64,000 bases of DNA from Maniola hyperantus (taxonomy: Eukaryota > Arthropoda > Insecta > Lepidoptera > Nymphalidae). The position numbers and the translations under genes were made by a program. Position 1 is the first letter of the stretch. Each line of letters begins with the position of its first letter. The stretch is from contig NC_048538.1 in the NCBI RefSeq assembly GCF_902806685.2, positions 6,014,001 to 6,078,000 on the forward strand, given 5' to 3'. The notes under the pieces are model-generated. The model ran no database searches and was not told the origin of the DNA. It saw only the letters and a list, made by a program, of their open reading frames with translations. Positions 52,420 through 64,000 of this stretch are shown piece after piece.

Positions 52420-54240
52420 CCTGACCTAATCGTTCTCATATTTTGATCATTTTTCGGTTGCAATCAAATTTGCCTTTTCAAGAAAATAAATAATATCGTT
52501 CTTCTCAGTTACTTACATAAAGTTTTTATTTATTTATTTTTATTACCTATATATTTAATTTATTTAAATAAGTAGTGGACGTCAATCAGTTAAAATGAGG
52601 ACAATGACATTAATTATTATTCTGCTAAAGATACTTATCTACGAGTACTGCGTTGCATTTTACAAGATCAGTTTTAGTGATAAGACAGCCTGTTTGCATT
52701 CTACCCTTTTTTGGTTTTCCTTTTTTTAAATTTTAATTTCTTGGTTCAGACGGCTTTTAAAGTCGCTAATAATCATGGTTACAATTTAATACACATTAGG
52801 GTCATCGCACACAAAAAATGTTCCTAATTCCGAACAACCTTGACCCTTGGGCCTCTAGTTTTGATGCTGGTGTAAAGTTGTAAACGCCGCCGTGGCCGCC
52901 GCTTAGACAAAACGAGTTACTAATTGACGGATAGGAACAAGGTGTCATTGTCGAGTTGCATGAGAACCTTGACACGGGTCGTTTGGGTTATTTAAACTTG
53001 AACTGTGGTTAATTGTATAAAGGTGCTCATGTAACGTGTTTCCTAACGTAGGTAGGTAGGTATATCTAGGATATCTAGGATTTGATGCTCGCTGTAAACT
53101 CCAAACTATTAATAAGTACCTATATACTACCTATATTATATTATAGTAAATTGAAAATAGTTGGGAGTGTAAACAGTTTGTTGAAATAATTATTACTTAC
53201 TGATAAAATATTTTCAGAAATTCCACTTGAGTGAAGTTGGGGAGGGTCAGTAGTCAGCTAGTTCTCAATACACAAAAGGAAGTCACTTGTTTACCTATTT
53301 ATTATCTACAAATTAAGGAACACATAATATTGGAACACTATGCTTGCTTTAGATAAAAACCCGCTCAGGTCAAGTATATTTACCTACCTACTTACAAAGT
53401 TCTTAAGTACGAGCTACAAAACAAAGGATGTGTTTGTTTTAAATATTGAAATAATTAGTAAATTGAACTTTGTTGTATGTAGTTATTATAACTAGCGTAA
53501 TAACTGCTAACAGCTAAACAAATTGTTTGTTAACGATTACATGCAAATAAACTCTTAATCTATGTGAGTAGGATCTATAATAAAGTATTAATATTCCTTA
53601 TCTTGCTCAAGTATATTTAAAGTATAATTATTCGACCTAGCAGAAATTTATTTACAGCTTGCGTATATTATGATTGTAGATCCTAGATGATAAATAAAAA
53701 ACTTTTGAGTGTCCAGCGCGGAAATGCAGCCAGTATTCTTGGTACTATGTTCCACGCGGGTATATGATTTCTACCTACAGTAATTACTTAGATAAGGCTA
53801 GCTTTAAGTTTTTGTAACATTTTCAATTTAAATTTAAAAGAACGATATTGTTCCACTTTAACTGTAAGTTGAACATGGTTAAAATATTTCTAGTAGTGAG
53901 TAAGTAAATGACGTCCATGACTACGTCCGGGTCCGTGTGGAATTTTAAAAATTCTGGGATAAAAAGTAGCCTAAATATACTAAACTTTGTGAAATATAAT
54001 TAATAGCTAGGAACAGGGTATGCATTTTCTTAGGAGAGTTGACAGCCCTAAATTGTGCCTTGGCTCGTACTTTCAATTTATTGCATCGCCGTTAATAACA
54101 ATATAAAAAAAAATTATCATCGCAGAGGTTATTATAATAAATTATATAATAGCAAACGAATATCGCTCGATCATTTATCACATTACAGCTGAAGCATTAC
54201 AAAAGATTGAAATCATAGGATTTCTAATAAATATGAATGA
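52420..54240. other. Gene-free AT-rich stretch
   Basis: No gene, RNA gene or clear mobile element recognised. Confidence 0.4.
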
Positions 54241-54242
54241 GT

Positions 54243-54348
54243 TTTAAATACATATCAAAAATTGCGTAACCGGCAAGGCATCGGGCGCGAACCCAGAAGA
54301 TGCAGGTTCGATTCCTGCCGGTTACGCAATTTTTGATATGTATTTAAA
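54243..54348. repeat. 32-bp perfect inverted repeat around a tRNA-3'-half-like sequence
   Basis: Arms 54243-54274 and 54317-54348 are exact inverses. The right arm plus loop contain AAGATGCAGGTTCGATTCCTGC, a T-arm with stem GCAGG/CCTGC and loop TTCGATT, followed by CGGTTAC. The left arm supplies GTAACCG, which pairs with it like an acceptor stem. The loop GGCATCGGGC...CCCAGAAGAT resembles the D-stem 3' side and anticodon arm of an Arg-type tRNA, but no D arm or proper anticodon loop is present, so this is not a functional tRNA. Confidence 0.75.
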
Positions 54349-54349
54349 T

Positions 54350-55490
54350 TATTTAGTAATTTCCTTGAAGTGTAGGTAAAACACTAAAAAAACTATAACA
54401 AATATGATTTTTTTAGCATTCATTTTCCGTTCTAATAATTTATAATTACTATCCATCAGCACAGTACAGTGGATGCTGTGCTTCCACTCTGCAGGTGTGC
54501 GTCGCGCTCAAGTGGAAGTTGCACAAAAATTTAAATAAAAAGCTTGCGGAAGTTCGACCGCACAATTTAAATGATGGGTCACATTATCATATAATAGGCC
54601 CAAGATGACCGATAACGACATTTTTAGCCGTGGTCAGTCGTTAAAAACTGGTCTTAATTAAATAAATGAAATAAAACCATAAAGCCAGTATGTTAAACAT
54701 AAATGATCAAGGGTTGTGCCACTGTCGGCATATACTTATAACTTTCACTATTTAACGATATGTAAAAGCTTAACGTAAATTAAGCACTTAAAAACTTTTT
54801 ATTAAATTAATATAGGCGTAATACTTTATTAAATGTTATATTAATTATTTTTTTACTAATCCGTGAATATAATTTCCCTCACTCATTTGCTTATTCATGA
54901 TTTTATTTTTAAATACGCTACAATTTTTTACACGATATAATTATAATAACCTTGACTATATAATATGTATATTTTTAATGATATTACTGAATATAAGGTA
55001 AAATAAAAATAACATTTTTATTTTAACATAACGAAATTTAATAACAAATTACAAATTAATTTATAATAACATTTTTTTTTTGTAATCATTTGAAATTTAT
55101 TGAAGAATTTTATTACGTGTAAGTATAAGCCGTAGTCAAGCTTGTCAATAAAAATAACCTTAGGTATTCGTACCAACCTAACGGAAACTCGCAAAGGTCG
55201 GTGTAATGGTTATATTAGGCAGAGAGCTTCCATAAACTAGAGATGGTGTTGTTCCACACAAAGTGCTATTTGTCATTCAGTAAATTGTAGAATACCCACC
55301 TACACGTTTTCACTCTGTTAGCACGCTGGTCAGCAATATCGTTATTCTTATCATAACGTTATGACGACTCATACTATGCTATTTCAACAAGTCTCCTCGG
55401 GTGAAAAAATTAAATAAAAAAGTGTAAAAATTTAAAAATATTTACATTAGTTATTACATAAACATTTTAAATAATAATTTAATCCATATC
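54350..55490. other. Gene-free AT-rich stretch
   Basis: No supported feature. Confidence 0.4.
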
Positions 55491-55499
55491 CATACCTAT

Positions 55500-55625
55500 C
55501 CAAATTAATATTATATTGCGAAAGTGTGTCTGTCTGTCTGTCTGATAGCTTTTTACGGTCCATCTGTTTAACCGATTTTCTCGTAATATACAGAGATAGG
55601 TAGCGTGCACCCTGGGGACAAACAT
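55500..55625 (-). repeat. CGCGACTTCG-family repeat, CTGTCTGTC variant, truncated
   Basis: ATTGCGAAAGTGTGTCTGTCTG, CGGTCCATCTGTTTAACCGAT; truncated after CACCCTGGGGAC. Confidence 0.6.
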
Positions 55626-55814
55626 TTGCGCGATTGCGGTAGGATGACAGCTACAATGTCACGATCGCAATCACCTCTGATTGGTTGACGCTCGCTCACT
55701 ATTGGCTACAATGCATTGTTGCAACAAGAATAGCACAAATTCAGCCAATCACAACAATTGATATTGTAATAATGATTGATGCAGATTTTATGAAATCACC
55801 CTACATGGCCGCTT

Positions 55815-56248
55815 TTTAGGGTTCCGCACCTCAAAAGGAAAAACGGAACACTTATAGGATCACTTGGTTGTCTGTCTGTCTGTTTGTCGGTCTGTCAAGA
55901 AACCTACAGGGTAGGTACTTCCCGTTGACCTAGAATCATGAAATTTGGCAGGTAGGTAGATCTTATAGCTGATATTTGAGGAAAAATCTGAAAACCGTGA
56001 ATTTAGGCTTACATCACACAAAAAAATTAAATTGTGGTCATGAACTAATAATTAGTATTTTAAATTTTCGAAGTAAGATATCTATTTCAAGTGGGGTATC
56101 ATATGAAAGGGCTTCATCTGTTCATTCTAAAACTGTTTTTTATTTATTTTTATGCATCATAGTTTTTGAATTGTCGTGCAAAATGTTGAAAAATACGACT
56201 GTAGTACGGAACCTCGGTGCGCGAGTCTGACTCGCACTTGGCCGGTTT
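55815..56248 (+). repeat. (CTGT)n element
   Basis: TTTAGGGTTCCGCACCTCAAAAGG to GACTCGCACTTGGCCGGTTTTT; only three or four CTGT units remain (55870-55897). Confidence 0.85.
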
Positions 56249-56259
56249 TTATAGCAGAA

Positions 56260-57300
56260 AATTGATTTGTAAGAGATCTGCATCTCTATGTATCCTAAAC
56301 TCAATGGTACCTAATAGGTATTCGATTACCTAATTAAAAGCCGCATGTTTTAGAGGATGTGTCTATTGCTTTACCTTGTCGGATATCCATCCTCGTTCGA
56401 GAAGTAATAAACGAGTAGATATTGCACTCGTTTACCTACACTATTATACCTTTTATGGAGAATTAAAGTGATTTTGTTAGCTTGCGTGGGGTAATCGGTC
56501 GACTGATCTCACTTTAGAATTTTCTTTACTGATATAGTTAGAATAGGTTTTGGGATGGTTATTTTGTTTTTGATAAATTATATTCACGTGTTTTGGACAC
56601 TGATCAAATACTCCATTACAATTCAAAATCATTGTGATTTTTAGTTTTAGTGATTAGATATGAAAAACTGTAGCACCTATGATGTATCAAAATTGGATAG
56701 AACAGTACAAGCGACATAATAGCGTCGGTTGACTGATAAAAGTACCTATTTCTAAATTTTCTATGTCAAGATGTTGCGGCAGAAACAATTTTATGTTTCC
56801 AAATGTACCTACTTAGAAATATCGTTCTGTGAGTAACATTAAATTCATAATAAGTATTATTAGGTATATTAGTACATATATCAATGCAATTTTCAAATCA
56901 AAGATCAAAGAACTTTTTTACTAAATCGGTTCAAAATTAACCAAGGTTCTTGCGATACAATTTGGCTACTAATATTATTTATTTCCGTAACCTTTAGAAC
57001 TAACCAATATAAATTTATTTATAACTCATATTTTGCCAAATGTTATAACCATTTGTCATGTTATGATTTACAAGCAACAAGGTCATATTAAGAGTTATAT
57101 ATTTAACTACTTAAATAAATTTAATTTTTTCAAGGTTTTTCGATTGAATATGTCTTACACTTTTATATATTAAGTATGTACGTATATTTCTTACACGTTG
57201 TTTATCATACTCACTTGTTACAACACAGTATACAGAAGTAACAAGGCCAAAATATGCATTATGACAACTCTCCATAAATTATCAATATACAGCTACTTCC
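56260..57300. other. Gene-free AT-rich stretch
   Basis: No supported feature. Confidence 0.4.
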
Positions 57301-57304
57301 ATAC

Positions 57305-57740
57305 TAATATCATAAATGCGAAAATCTAATCTCTACAACTCTCCCTCTCATCAATGTAATATGGCGTATTTGTCTGTCTGTTACCTTTTCACGGCCCACC
57401 TGTTGAACCGATTTGACGTTTAATACAGAGATAGTTTATCCCACATAAATCAACGTAAATGCAGTCGCAGGCGTCAACTCTTTGGAACAGAGATAGCTTT
57501 CATCTCGAAGACGAATATTTTCTATCCCGGAAAATCACAGAGGTTCCATGGGATTATTAAAAAACCTAAATCCACGCGGACGAAGTCATGAGCATCGTCC
57601 ATACTAATACATATTTACTAATTTACTAATATTATTAATTTGGCACAGAGATAGTTTGCATTCCCGAGAAGGACATAGGCTAGTTTTGATCCCGGAAAAT
57701 TAAAGAGTTCTCACGGGATCTTTTAACATCGAGCATCTTC
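57305..57740 (-). repeat. Two overlapping CGCGACTTCG-family repeat pieces
   Basis: 57305-57595 ends CACGCGGACGAAGTCATGAGC; a second partial copy follows (TTGGCACAGAGATAGTTTGC to TCTCACGGGAT, 57650-57720). Confidence 0.65.
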
Positions 57741-58273
57741 TAGAATAAAAAAATAAATAAATATCAACTCGTTACGTCGTGAAATAGAGTAACAAGGCCA
57801 CATAATAATTCTATAATAAAAGAGATTGCCCATTTTCTTAGGAGCTTTGGGCCCCCCCTAATATAATTGTTGTGTCACCATGGTTTTAATTTTATTTTGT
57901 AGACAAATAATTAACTCTTTATATTCTGCAAACGATTTCTATTTATTCACCCTGGTTATAAAGAAATCTTATTTTATATATTGCTGATATTGAGGTTATA
58001 TTTAATTAATAGTTCTTCAAAATAAATGCATGTTTACGATTCTAATTGTAATTGTGGATATTTTCAATAATAGAGTGAAAAAAAGTCGTTATAAAACATA
58101 ATCGTAAAAAAATAACACACTTAAAAAAAAAAAAAATAAGTTTTGACACGACGCCACAAAAGAGGGCCCGTTCACGGGCGATCTCCTTTTAATGTTTAAT
58201 TGCTACCACGCAATGTTAGGAAACCCACAGATCTGCACGAAACTGAACCATGCTATGTCCTAATCGGTAAGTA

Positions 58274-58401
58274 TAGTCCCCGACAGGTTGAGATGGCCAT
58301 CGGGGTATGAGGCGGGGGTCGCCCCGCACACCCGCACGTCACCTGCGCTGGGTGTGCAGGGCATTCCCACCCCGATTGCCACTTCTAGCTGTCGCGTACT
58401 A
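58274..58401. mobile_element. GC-rich MITE
   Basis: TAGTCCCCGACAGGTTGAGATGG to GCTGTCGCGTACTA, flanked by TA; interior GCCCCGCACACCCGC. Confidence 0.8.
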
Positions 58402-58404
58402 TAG

Positions 58405-60120
58405 GGTAGTGGCACAGATTAACGAGATGCTGCATCAACTCCCAGATGCCGACGTGTTTTATCAAAAAGATACAGCTTTCATAAAAACAATTTTTTTCTA
58501 TTTAAATAGATTATAATATAGTTAAATACTTTTGTGTGTTAAGTGATTTTTTAGAATATAATTACTAATTAGCTGTAATAACTTTGCATGTACACGCTTT
58601 GGTTAAGACTGTTAGTGTATATTGTTTGTAATGTAATAATAATAATAAATAATAAATAGGTACCTATTAACTGCTTTATTTGCGAGACGCGTCGCCGTTG
58701 CAGACGAATTTGATTGAAGCATCATTGAATGGTGGGCTTAACCTTTGTGGTAATAATAACAGTTCGAATAACACCTGAATGAACTCGCTTGAACCTTCAA
58801 TACGGAAAATTGTACGAAAAATAATGATATCAATGAAAATAACACAAATCAATGAAATGCAAAAGTTTCAAATAGGTTTCAAATCATTCAATGATTTAGC
58901 AGAAAAACATAATTCGATTTTAGTCTGTTTCTGAAGGTCTGCTAACGGCGCTAAGGCCTAAGATTAATCATTGATTAAAAAATACCGACTTGGGTTTTCT
59001 CTTCTATATTTGCTTAAAAACAGTAGGTAATGTCTTCAATATGTTAAAAGAGTTTGCTGAATAGTGAATATGGTAGTATATCATCGTCAATAATAAATCT
59101 AGCACCTTTAGCCATGAATATTTCGGTGGCTTGTTTCACCCAAATCCGAAACGATTTACTGAGTCAAAAGTTAAGGCCGAACCTGACTCGAATTTTAAAA
59201 ATCTTTATCCTTGTGAAAATACCAGAATATTTTATATAATTTATATATAGCAAGGTCTAAAGTAAAACCTTTTTATCTGCCCTTTTTACGAGCATTTTTT
59301 AAAGTACCTGAGTCACATTTTTTATATTAAGTAATAAGGTTTTGCAGTTATAGGACTTTCGTAAATAGCTAGTAAGTAGCTTTAATATTTTTTTCATAGT
59401 TAATGGATGTAGGTCAATCATACCATGAAATATTACAAAATTTATTTTGATATATTTCTGACGTTACATCCGTTACATTATAAATCAGAAATCATAATTT
59501 TCGGTTAACAAGTGCGCAAAAAAGATTTGCACGGAAATTCGCAAATTCTGTATAATACCTACCTGTAGGACTGGTACCTATATTAATATAAGTAGGTACC
59601 TACGTATAATTTATTTGAACAAGATCTTATTTCTTGTATGATAACAATTCTGCATATTATATTAATTTACATACCTACCTACCTGAAAACAATTTATGGA
59701 AAAAGCATGGAAATATGTTTTTTTAAATAATTATTTGGTTTTCATATGAATAAACGGGGTTTAACCACATGAACTTTACTTGTAACTAAGAACGTACTTA
59801 ATTATTTCATTAATTAGTTACAGACCACGGCAGCTATTTAGATAAGATTATTTCTTAAAATGATCTGACTAGGAATCGAACTAGAAATACACAAAATTAA
59901 TGAACCTAGATAATGTTCAACAGTATTTAGGATTAGATTTAGAATTTCTTTGTGGTTTCTGAAACCACATTTTCGATCTCAATCTAACTGAATTGTTGTC
60001 AACTATGAGTAAAGCAATCATAATTACTATTTGTTTGTCTAGAGTCTAGACCCCAGAGCTTCTGACCAAAATGAAATCTATAAAATATATTCTAAAAACA
60101 TGAACATTCAAATCGTAACA
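58405..60120. other. Gene-free AT-rich stretch
   Basis: The few short open frames have no recognisable content. Confidence 0.4.
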
Positions 60121-60679
60121 ATTACTATAAAAAGGAAGAAAGACTGTGTGCGTGGATTAAGGTTTTCTGAAAATCCCGCACTCTTTAATTTTCCGGTATA
60201 AAAAGTATCCGTCTCCAGCATTATGCCAAATTTTGTAAATAAATAAATAAAATGTTTTTATTTCGACCAACAAAAGGATTATATAGATCGTAAAGATCGG
60301 TTCAGCGATTTAACCGTAAAGGCAATAGATATGACACAGAGCACACTATTCGTATAGATTAGTATACATAGATGATTATTTTCCTTTAATGTGTACCAAA
60401 ACTAACGCAGGAAAATTGTTTGTGCCAAAGACGAGAGATGTGACAAGACTCTAAAGGTGTCAAGGTGTCATCAGGCAAACCCGGGAGGTTACCTCGAGGT
60501 TGCGCAGGGCTTTCCTTATGTGGGGCGTCGGACTTCCTGAACTCTATGCATGTGGCTCTAGCCTCTATCGCTACTTGCTGGACGTAGAAGGTTACTGCGC
60601 GATTGATTTTAAATCAATACACTATTTTTGATCAAATGGATACAGTATCTAAAGCAGCGTTCAAGTTAGTGATATCCAT

Positions 60680-60885
60680 ATTAATATTATAAATCCAAAA
60701 GTCTGTCTGTCTTATATCTTTTCACGGCCTATCCGGCCATCCGCTAGGTACAGACTTGCATTGTACCCCGAAGACGGGGAATCATTTTTTATCTCGGAGA
60801 ATCAACAAGTCTCCGCAGGATTTTTAAAAACCGATAACCACATGGACAAAGGGGTCGCGGGCATCATCTAGTTTATTCATAAATG
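60680..60885 (-). repeat. CGCGACTTCG-family repeat, CTGTCTGTC variant
   Basis: TATAAATCCAAAAGTCTGTCTGTC head and GGTCGCGGGCATCATCTAG end. Confidence 0.65.
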
Positions 60886-60966
60886 CTGTATTAATATCTT
60901 ACCTTACGTATTATTATTATGTAAAACTTTAAATACTTAACTTTTTTATTTTATTTTATTTATTCA

Positions 60967-61155
60967 CTAGCTAATGCTCGCGACTTCGTTCGCGTGGACT
61001 ACACAAACTTCAACCCCGTATTTTAACCACTTGGGGGTTGAATTTTCAAAAATCCTTTCTTGCGGATGCCTATAAGCCAGATCCGTCCAGTAGTTCGAGC
61101 TGTGCGTTGATAGATCAGTCAGTCAGTCACCTTTTTATTTTATATATTTAGATTT
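60967..61155 (+). repeat. Interspersed repeat (CAGTCAGTCACCTTTTT type)
   Basis: CACTAGCTAATGCTCGCGACTTCG to CAGTCAGTCACCTTTTTATTTTATATATTTAGAT-type end. Confidence 0.8.
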
Positions 61156-61164
61156 GTTAAAGTA

Positions 61165-61375
61165 CTAGATGAGTCCGCGTGGATTTAGCTTTTTTTTAAA
61201 ATCCCGTGGGAATTCTTTAATTTTCCGGGATTAAAAGTAGCCTATGTTTATCCTATGTCACTCTCCATGCAAAAAAACGTCAATCCGTTGCTCTATTGCG
61301 AAGTGATTGAAGGACAAACCAACAAACCAATAAACTAACAAACAAACACACTATCGCATTTATAATAGTAGTGAT
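61165..61375 (+). repeat. CGCGACTTCG-family repeat (GTGTGTTTG variant)
   Basis: GAGTCCGCGTGGATTTAGC, CCCGTGGGAATTCTTTAATTTTCCGGG, TTGAAGGACAAACCAAC, and CACTATCGCATTTATAATA end. Confidence 0.75.
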
Positions 61376-61379
61376 ATAA

Positions 61380-62560
61380 TATATAGAGATAAGCTCTAAG
61401 AAGATCGCTGCAAGAACATCACCTACAATATATAGATCTAGATTCTAGAGTATTCTTTAAAGCCCGTATTCTTTAAATTGACTCTTAAACGCTATCATAA
61501 CAGTAGGTAGTCGGCAAGCAAATGAAATAACAAGCAAACAATGTCGTCTCGGGGCAACCGCGCCGATCGTAGGTCAAGAACAACTTTCACTGCCCGAGAC
61601 GTAATCAGGCATGCACCTGCCGATTGCATTGATTTCGTCTTCAACAGAAGCTGAGTGTTTATTTAACATAAATATGTAACAGAAGTAGGTAACTCTAGCG
61701 CTTTCCCCAGAATTGTCCATAGTTTGATTCTCATTTGAATATTAACAAATCAAATTCAATGATTTTATAGACATGCACAGGCAAGCAAACATTTGTCCAA
61801 GATTGAGCCCGTGTAACTAAAACTACACCGCATTTTACGCATTTTTACAGAAATCTGGAAAACCACAAACACAGATACCTACTTATTTGTTTCTAAAACG
61901 TCTCTACAAAATTTAATTGAATTTGATTGGGTAATATTCTAATGAAAATGAAACTACGTTTGTATGAAATGCGCTGAGAAGCGCGCTAGGGTTAGATATT
62001 GTACATCTGGTTTGAAACTAGAAACGCTCTAGCGTGGGGGGTAGCTATGGTAGGAGTGTTCTTGGGATAATAATGCGGTAGATTCCCAGATCTTTCCACA
62101 TACAACTCGACTGAGAGAATGAGATTTCGACTCTTAGGCTTCACTGTGGTTATTAGATAAAATATAAGTACGTACGAAGTTTTTATTGAAACCATTTTAG
62201 ATTTTATTTGTATTAAGCAATTTTGTACAGGAAGCTGGTAAACATGATAAAATCTTAAAGTTCTTTCGTGCAGTTTTTGATTAGCGTGGGCAAGTATTAA
62301 GTAATTGAAAAAAAAATAACCTACCTACTTGAGGTGATTACATCGCCGTAATAGAATGTTACAATTGAATAATGTGTCCATAATGACGAATGATTGACGA
62401 AAGTAGGACGCGAGTGCTTATGCTCTTTGATTCACCCTGAAATAAATTGTTTTCAGAATCTGAATCATTTGTTGAGATCATGGCTTGGCCAACTGCAGCC
62501 ACCTTGCAACGAATTTATAGCCAGTTATAGCTGCTATTTTTAACCGACTTCCAAAAAGTA
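61380..62560. other. Gene-free stretch
   Basis: No supported gene. A GC-richer segment at 61545-61655 (CGTCTCGGGGCAACCGCGCC) is unassigned. Confidence 0.4.
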
Positions 62561-62585
62561 GGTGGTTCTAAATTCAGCCTGTTTT

Positions 62586-62637
62586 TTAGGGTTCCGTACC
62601 TGAAAAGGAAAAACGGAACCCTTATAGGATCACTTTG

Positions 62638-62697
<60 letters not shown>

Positions 62698-63055
62698 CTG
62701 TCAAGAAACCGACAGGGTACTTCCCGTTGACCTAGAATCATGAAATTTGGCAGGTAGGTAGATCTTATAGCTGACATTCGGGGAAAAATCTAAAAACTGT
62801 GAATTTAGGGGTAGATCACACAAAAAAATTAAATCGTGGTCATGAACTAATAATTAGTATTTTCAACTTTCGAAGTGAGTGACTATATCAAGTAGGGTAT
62901 CATATGAAAGGTCTTCATCTGTACATTCTGAAACAGATTTTTATTTATTTTTATGCATCATAGTTTTTGAATTATCGTGCAAAATGTCGAAAAAATACGA
63001 CTGTAGTACGGAACCCTCATTGCGCGAGCCTGACTCGCACTTGGCCGGTTTTTTA
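62586..63055 (+). repeat. (CTGT)n element with long microsatellite
   Basis: TTAGGGTTCCGTACCTGAAAAGG to CGCACTTGGCCGGTTTTTT. The CTGT tract (about 62637-62702) has about 12 units, one CCGT interruption and two more units, the longest in the window. Confidence 0.88.
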
Positions 63056-63187
63056 AATGTATGGATAGGCTTAGAGAATACTCTTGATTTTTCTTCCAAC
63101 CAGATTCATTTTTTTTACTGTGTAATACTCGTAAGTAATTGGTTTAATTTGTAGTCCGGGTGTCCGCTAGTGTTTTATAGAACAACT

Positions 63188-63240
63188 AGCTGATGCCCGC
63201 GACTTCGTACGCGTTGATTTAGGTTTTTAGAAATCCCTCG
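63188..63240 (+). repeat. CGCGACTTCG-family repeat fragment
   Basis: CTAGCTGATGCCCGCGACTTCG to CCTCGGGAACTCTTTG, then different sequence. Confidence 0.6.
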
Positions 63241-63261
63241 GGAACTCTTTGCCTTCTGATT

Positions 63262-63341
63262 GCCTTTTTCATCATAGAACGTGATTTTCTCTGCCACTTC
63301 TCCATTGTGCCTTCTGAGATAACAGTTTGATATGCATACGC
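63262..63341 (-). other. Possible minus-strand exon piece
   Basis: GGTTCTTTCAG acceptor, then about 27 open codons (CYLRRHNGEVAEKITFYDEK) that run into a repeat fragment. Protein-like, but no donor or family recognised. Confidence 0.2.
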
Positions 63342-63491
63342 CTGAAAGAACCATAATATTATGTGATTTGAATTGAATAGCGCTAAGATAATAACGAAGA
63401 GGGACTTGTGGTAGGGTGAATGTATACCTACTACCAGTAGATTACATTGATAGAGAGAGAGCCAGCGCGTGCCAGACCTTTGTTATTTTAT

Positions 63492-63710
63492 ACTAGACGA
63501 TGCCCGCGACTTCGTCCGCGTGGATTTAGGTTTTTAAAAATCCCGTGGGCACTCTTTGATTTTCCGGGATAGAAAGTGCCTATGTCCTTCCCCGGGATGC
63601 AAGCTATCTCTGTGCCAAATTTCGTCAAAATCGGTTGAACGGATGGGCCGTGAAAGGCTAGCAGACAGACAGACACACTTTCGCATTTATAATATTAGTA
63701 TGGATAAATT
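63492..63710 (+). repeat. CGCGACTTCG-family repeat, CTGTCTGTC variant
   Basis: CTAGACGATGCCCGCGACTTCG to CACTTTCGCATTTATAATATTAGTA; near-complete copy. Confidence 0.8.
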
Positions 63711-64000
63711 ATTCAATAAAAAATTATATAATCGGCAAACCTATTTAATAATTAGTTAATCCATTAAAATAATTTAGTAATTAGACTAGAACAAGTCGAT
63801 TTACAATAATTAAGTACTTACCTAAATACCAATCGAAGATGCAAAACAAACCTCATAATTATTAAATAATAATTACTATTGTGATATTAGAAGAACACTA
63901 TAACAACGATACATACTTAGATAGGCTGATTTTTATTCCAGTATTCTTAAACTGGTATTCTAAATTCTTCGCCATGGAAACTTCCTCTGATCATTAAAAA

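Noticed and set aside
54243..54348. Functional tRNA gene
   Set aside because: A T arm and acceptor-like pairing are present, but the D arm and a normal 7-base anticodon loop are missing.

Overview
The window is insect nuclear DNA, almost certainly lepidopteran. It is AT-rich, has intron-split genes with GT-AG borders, and is packed with interspersed repeats typical of moths and butterflies: the CGCGACTTCGT(C/T)CGCGTGG family, the GGTTCCGTACCTCAAAAGG element with its (CTGT)n tract, tRNA-headed SINEs and RTE-type LINE ends. Nothing prokaryotic is present. No species call is made.

Left part (1-13.4 kb): retroelement debris. It holds a decayed RNase H end of a non-LTR element (about 820-1640), SINE bodies in tandem (4735-5280), a copia-type tail (6324-6569) and one nearly full-length Ty3/gypsy-type LTR retrotransposon (6643-13351; 289-bp LTRs; ATGT target duplication). 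That element is dead. It has several gag/pol frame breaks and stops, an Asn in the RT catalytic YxDD box, and a nested 5'-truncated RTE-type LINE (9539-10348) flanked by an 11-bp target duplication. A 14-residue minisatellite lies in its coding region just before the protease.

Middle (14.0-28.2 kb, + strand): ten exons of RIF1, the replication-timing and repair scaffold that recruits protein phosphatase 1. All ten join in phase and give 2,407 residues ending at a stop. The 5' end is missing, so the start exon(s) lie upstream, perhaps on the far side of the gypsy element. The recovered protein has N-terminal HEAT-type repeats, a giant 4.1-kb exon with seven 60-residue repeats, an ILK/RVSF PP1-docking pair split by an intron, and the conserved C-terminal domain.

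Right-middle (34.4-45.2 kb, - strand, convergent with RIF1): ten coding exons of a Patched-related (Ptr/PTCHD) membrane protein. They splice in phase into a 1,061-residue, 12-helix RND-type protein with a sterol-sensing-like domain.

28.2-34.4 kb is an intergenic repeat zone with foldback MITEs and a TIR element with TA duplications. 45.2-64 kb has no gene I can support. It holds scattered SINE/MITE/LINE pieces, a nested double MITE in an RTE relic (49.15-49.95 kb), and a 32-bp perfect inverted repeat enclosing a tRNA-3'-half-like sequence (54243-54348). RIF1 (chromatin) and Ptr (membrane) have no evident functional link. Many repeats occur in several copies and can serve as internal comparisons.
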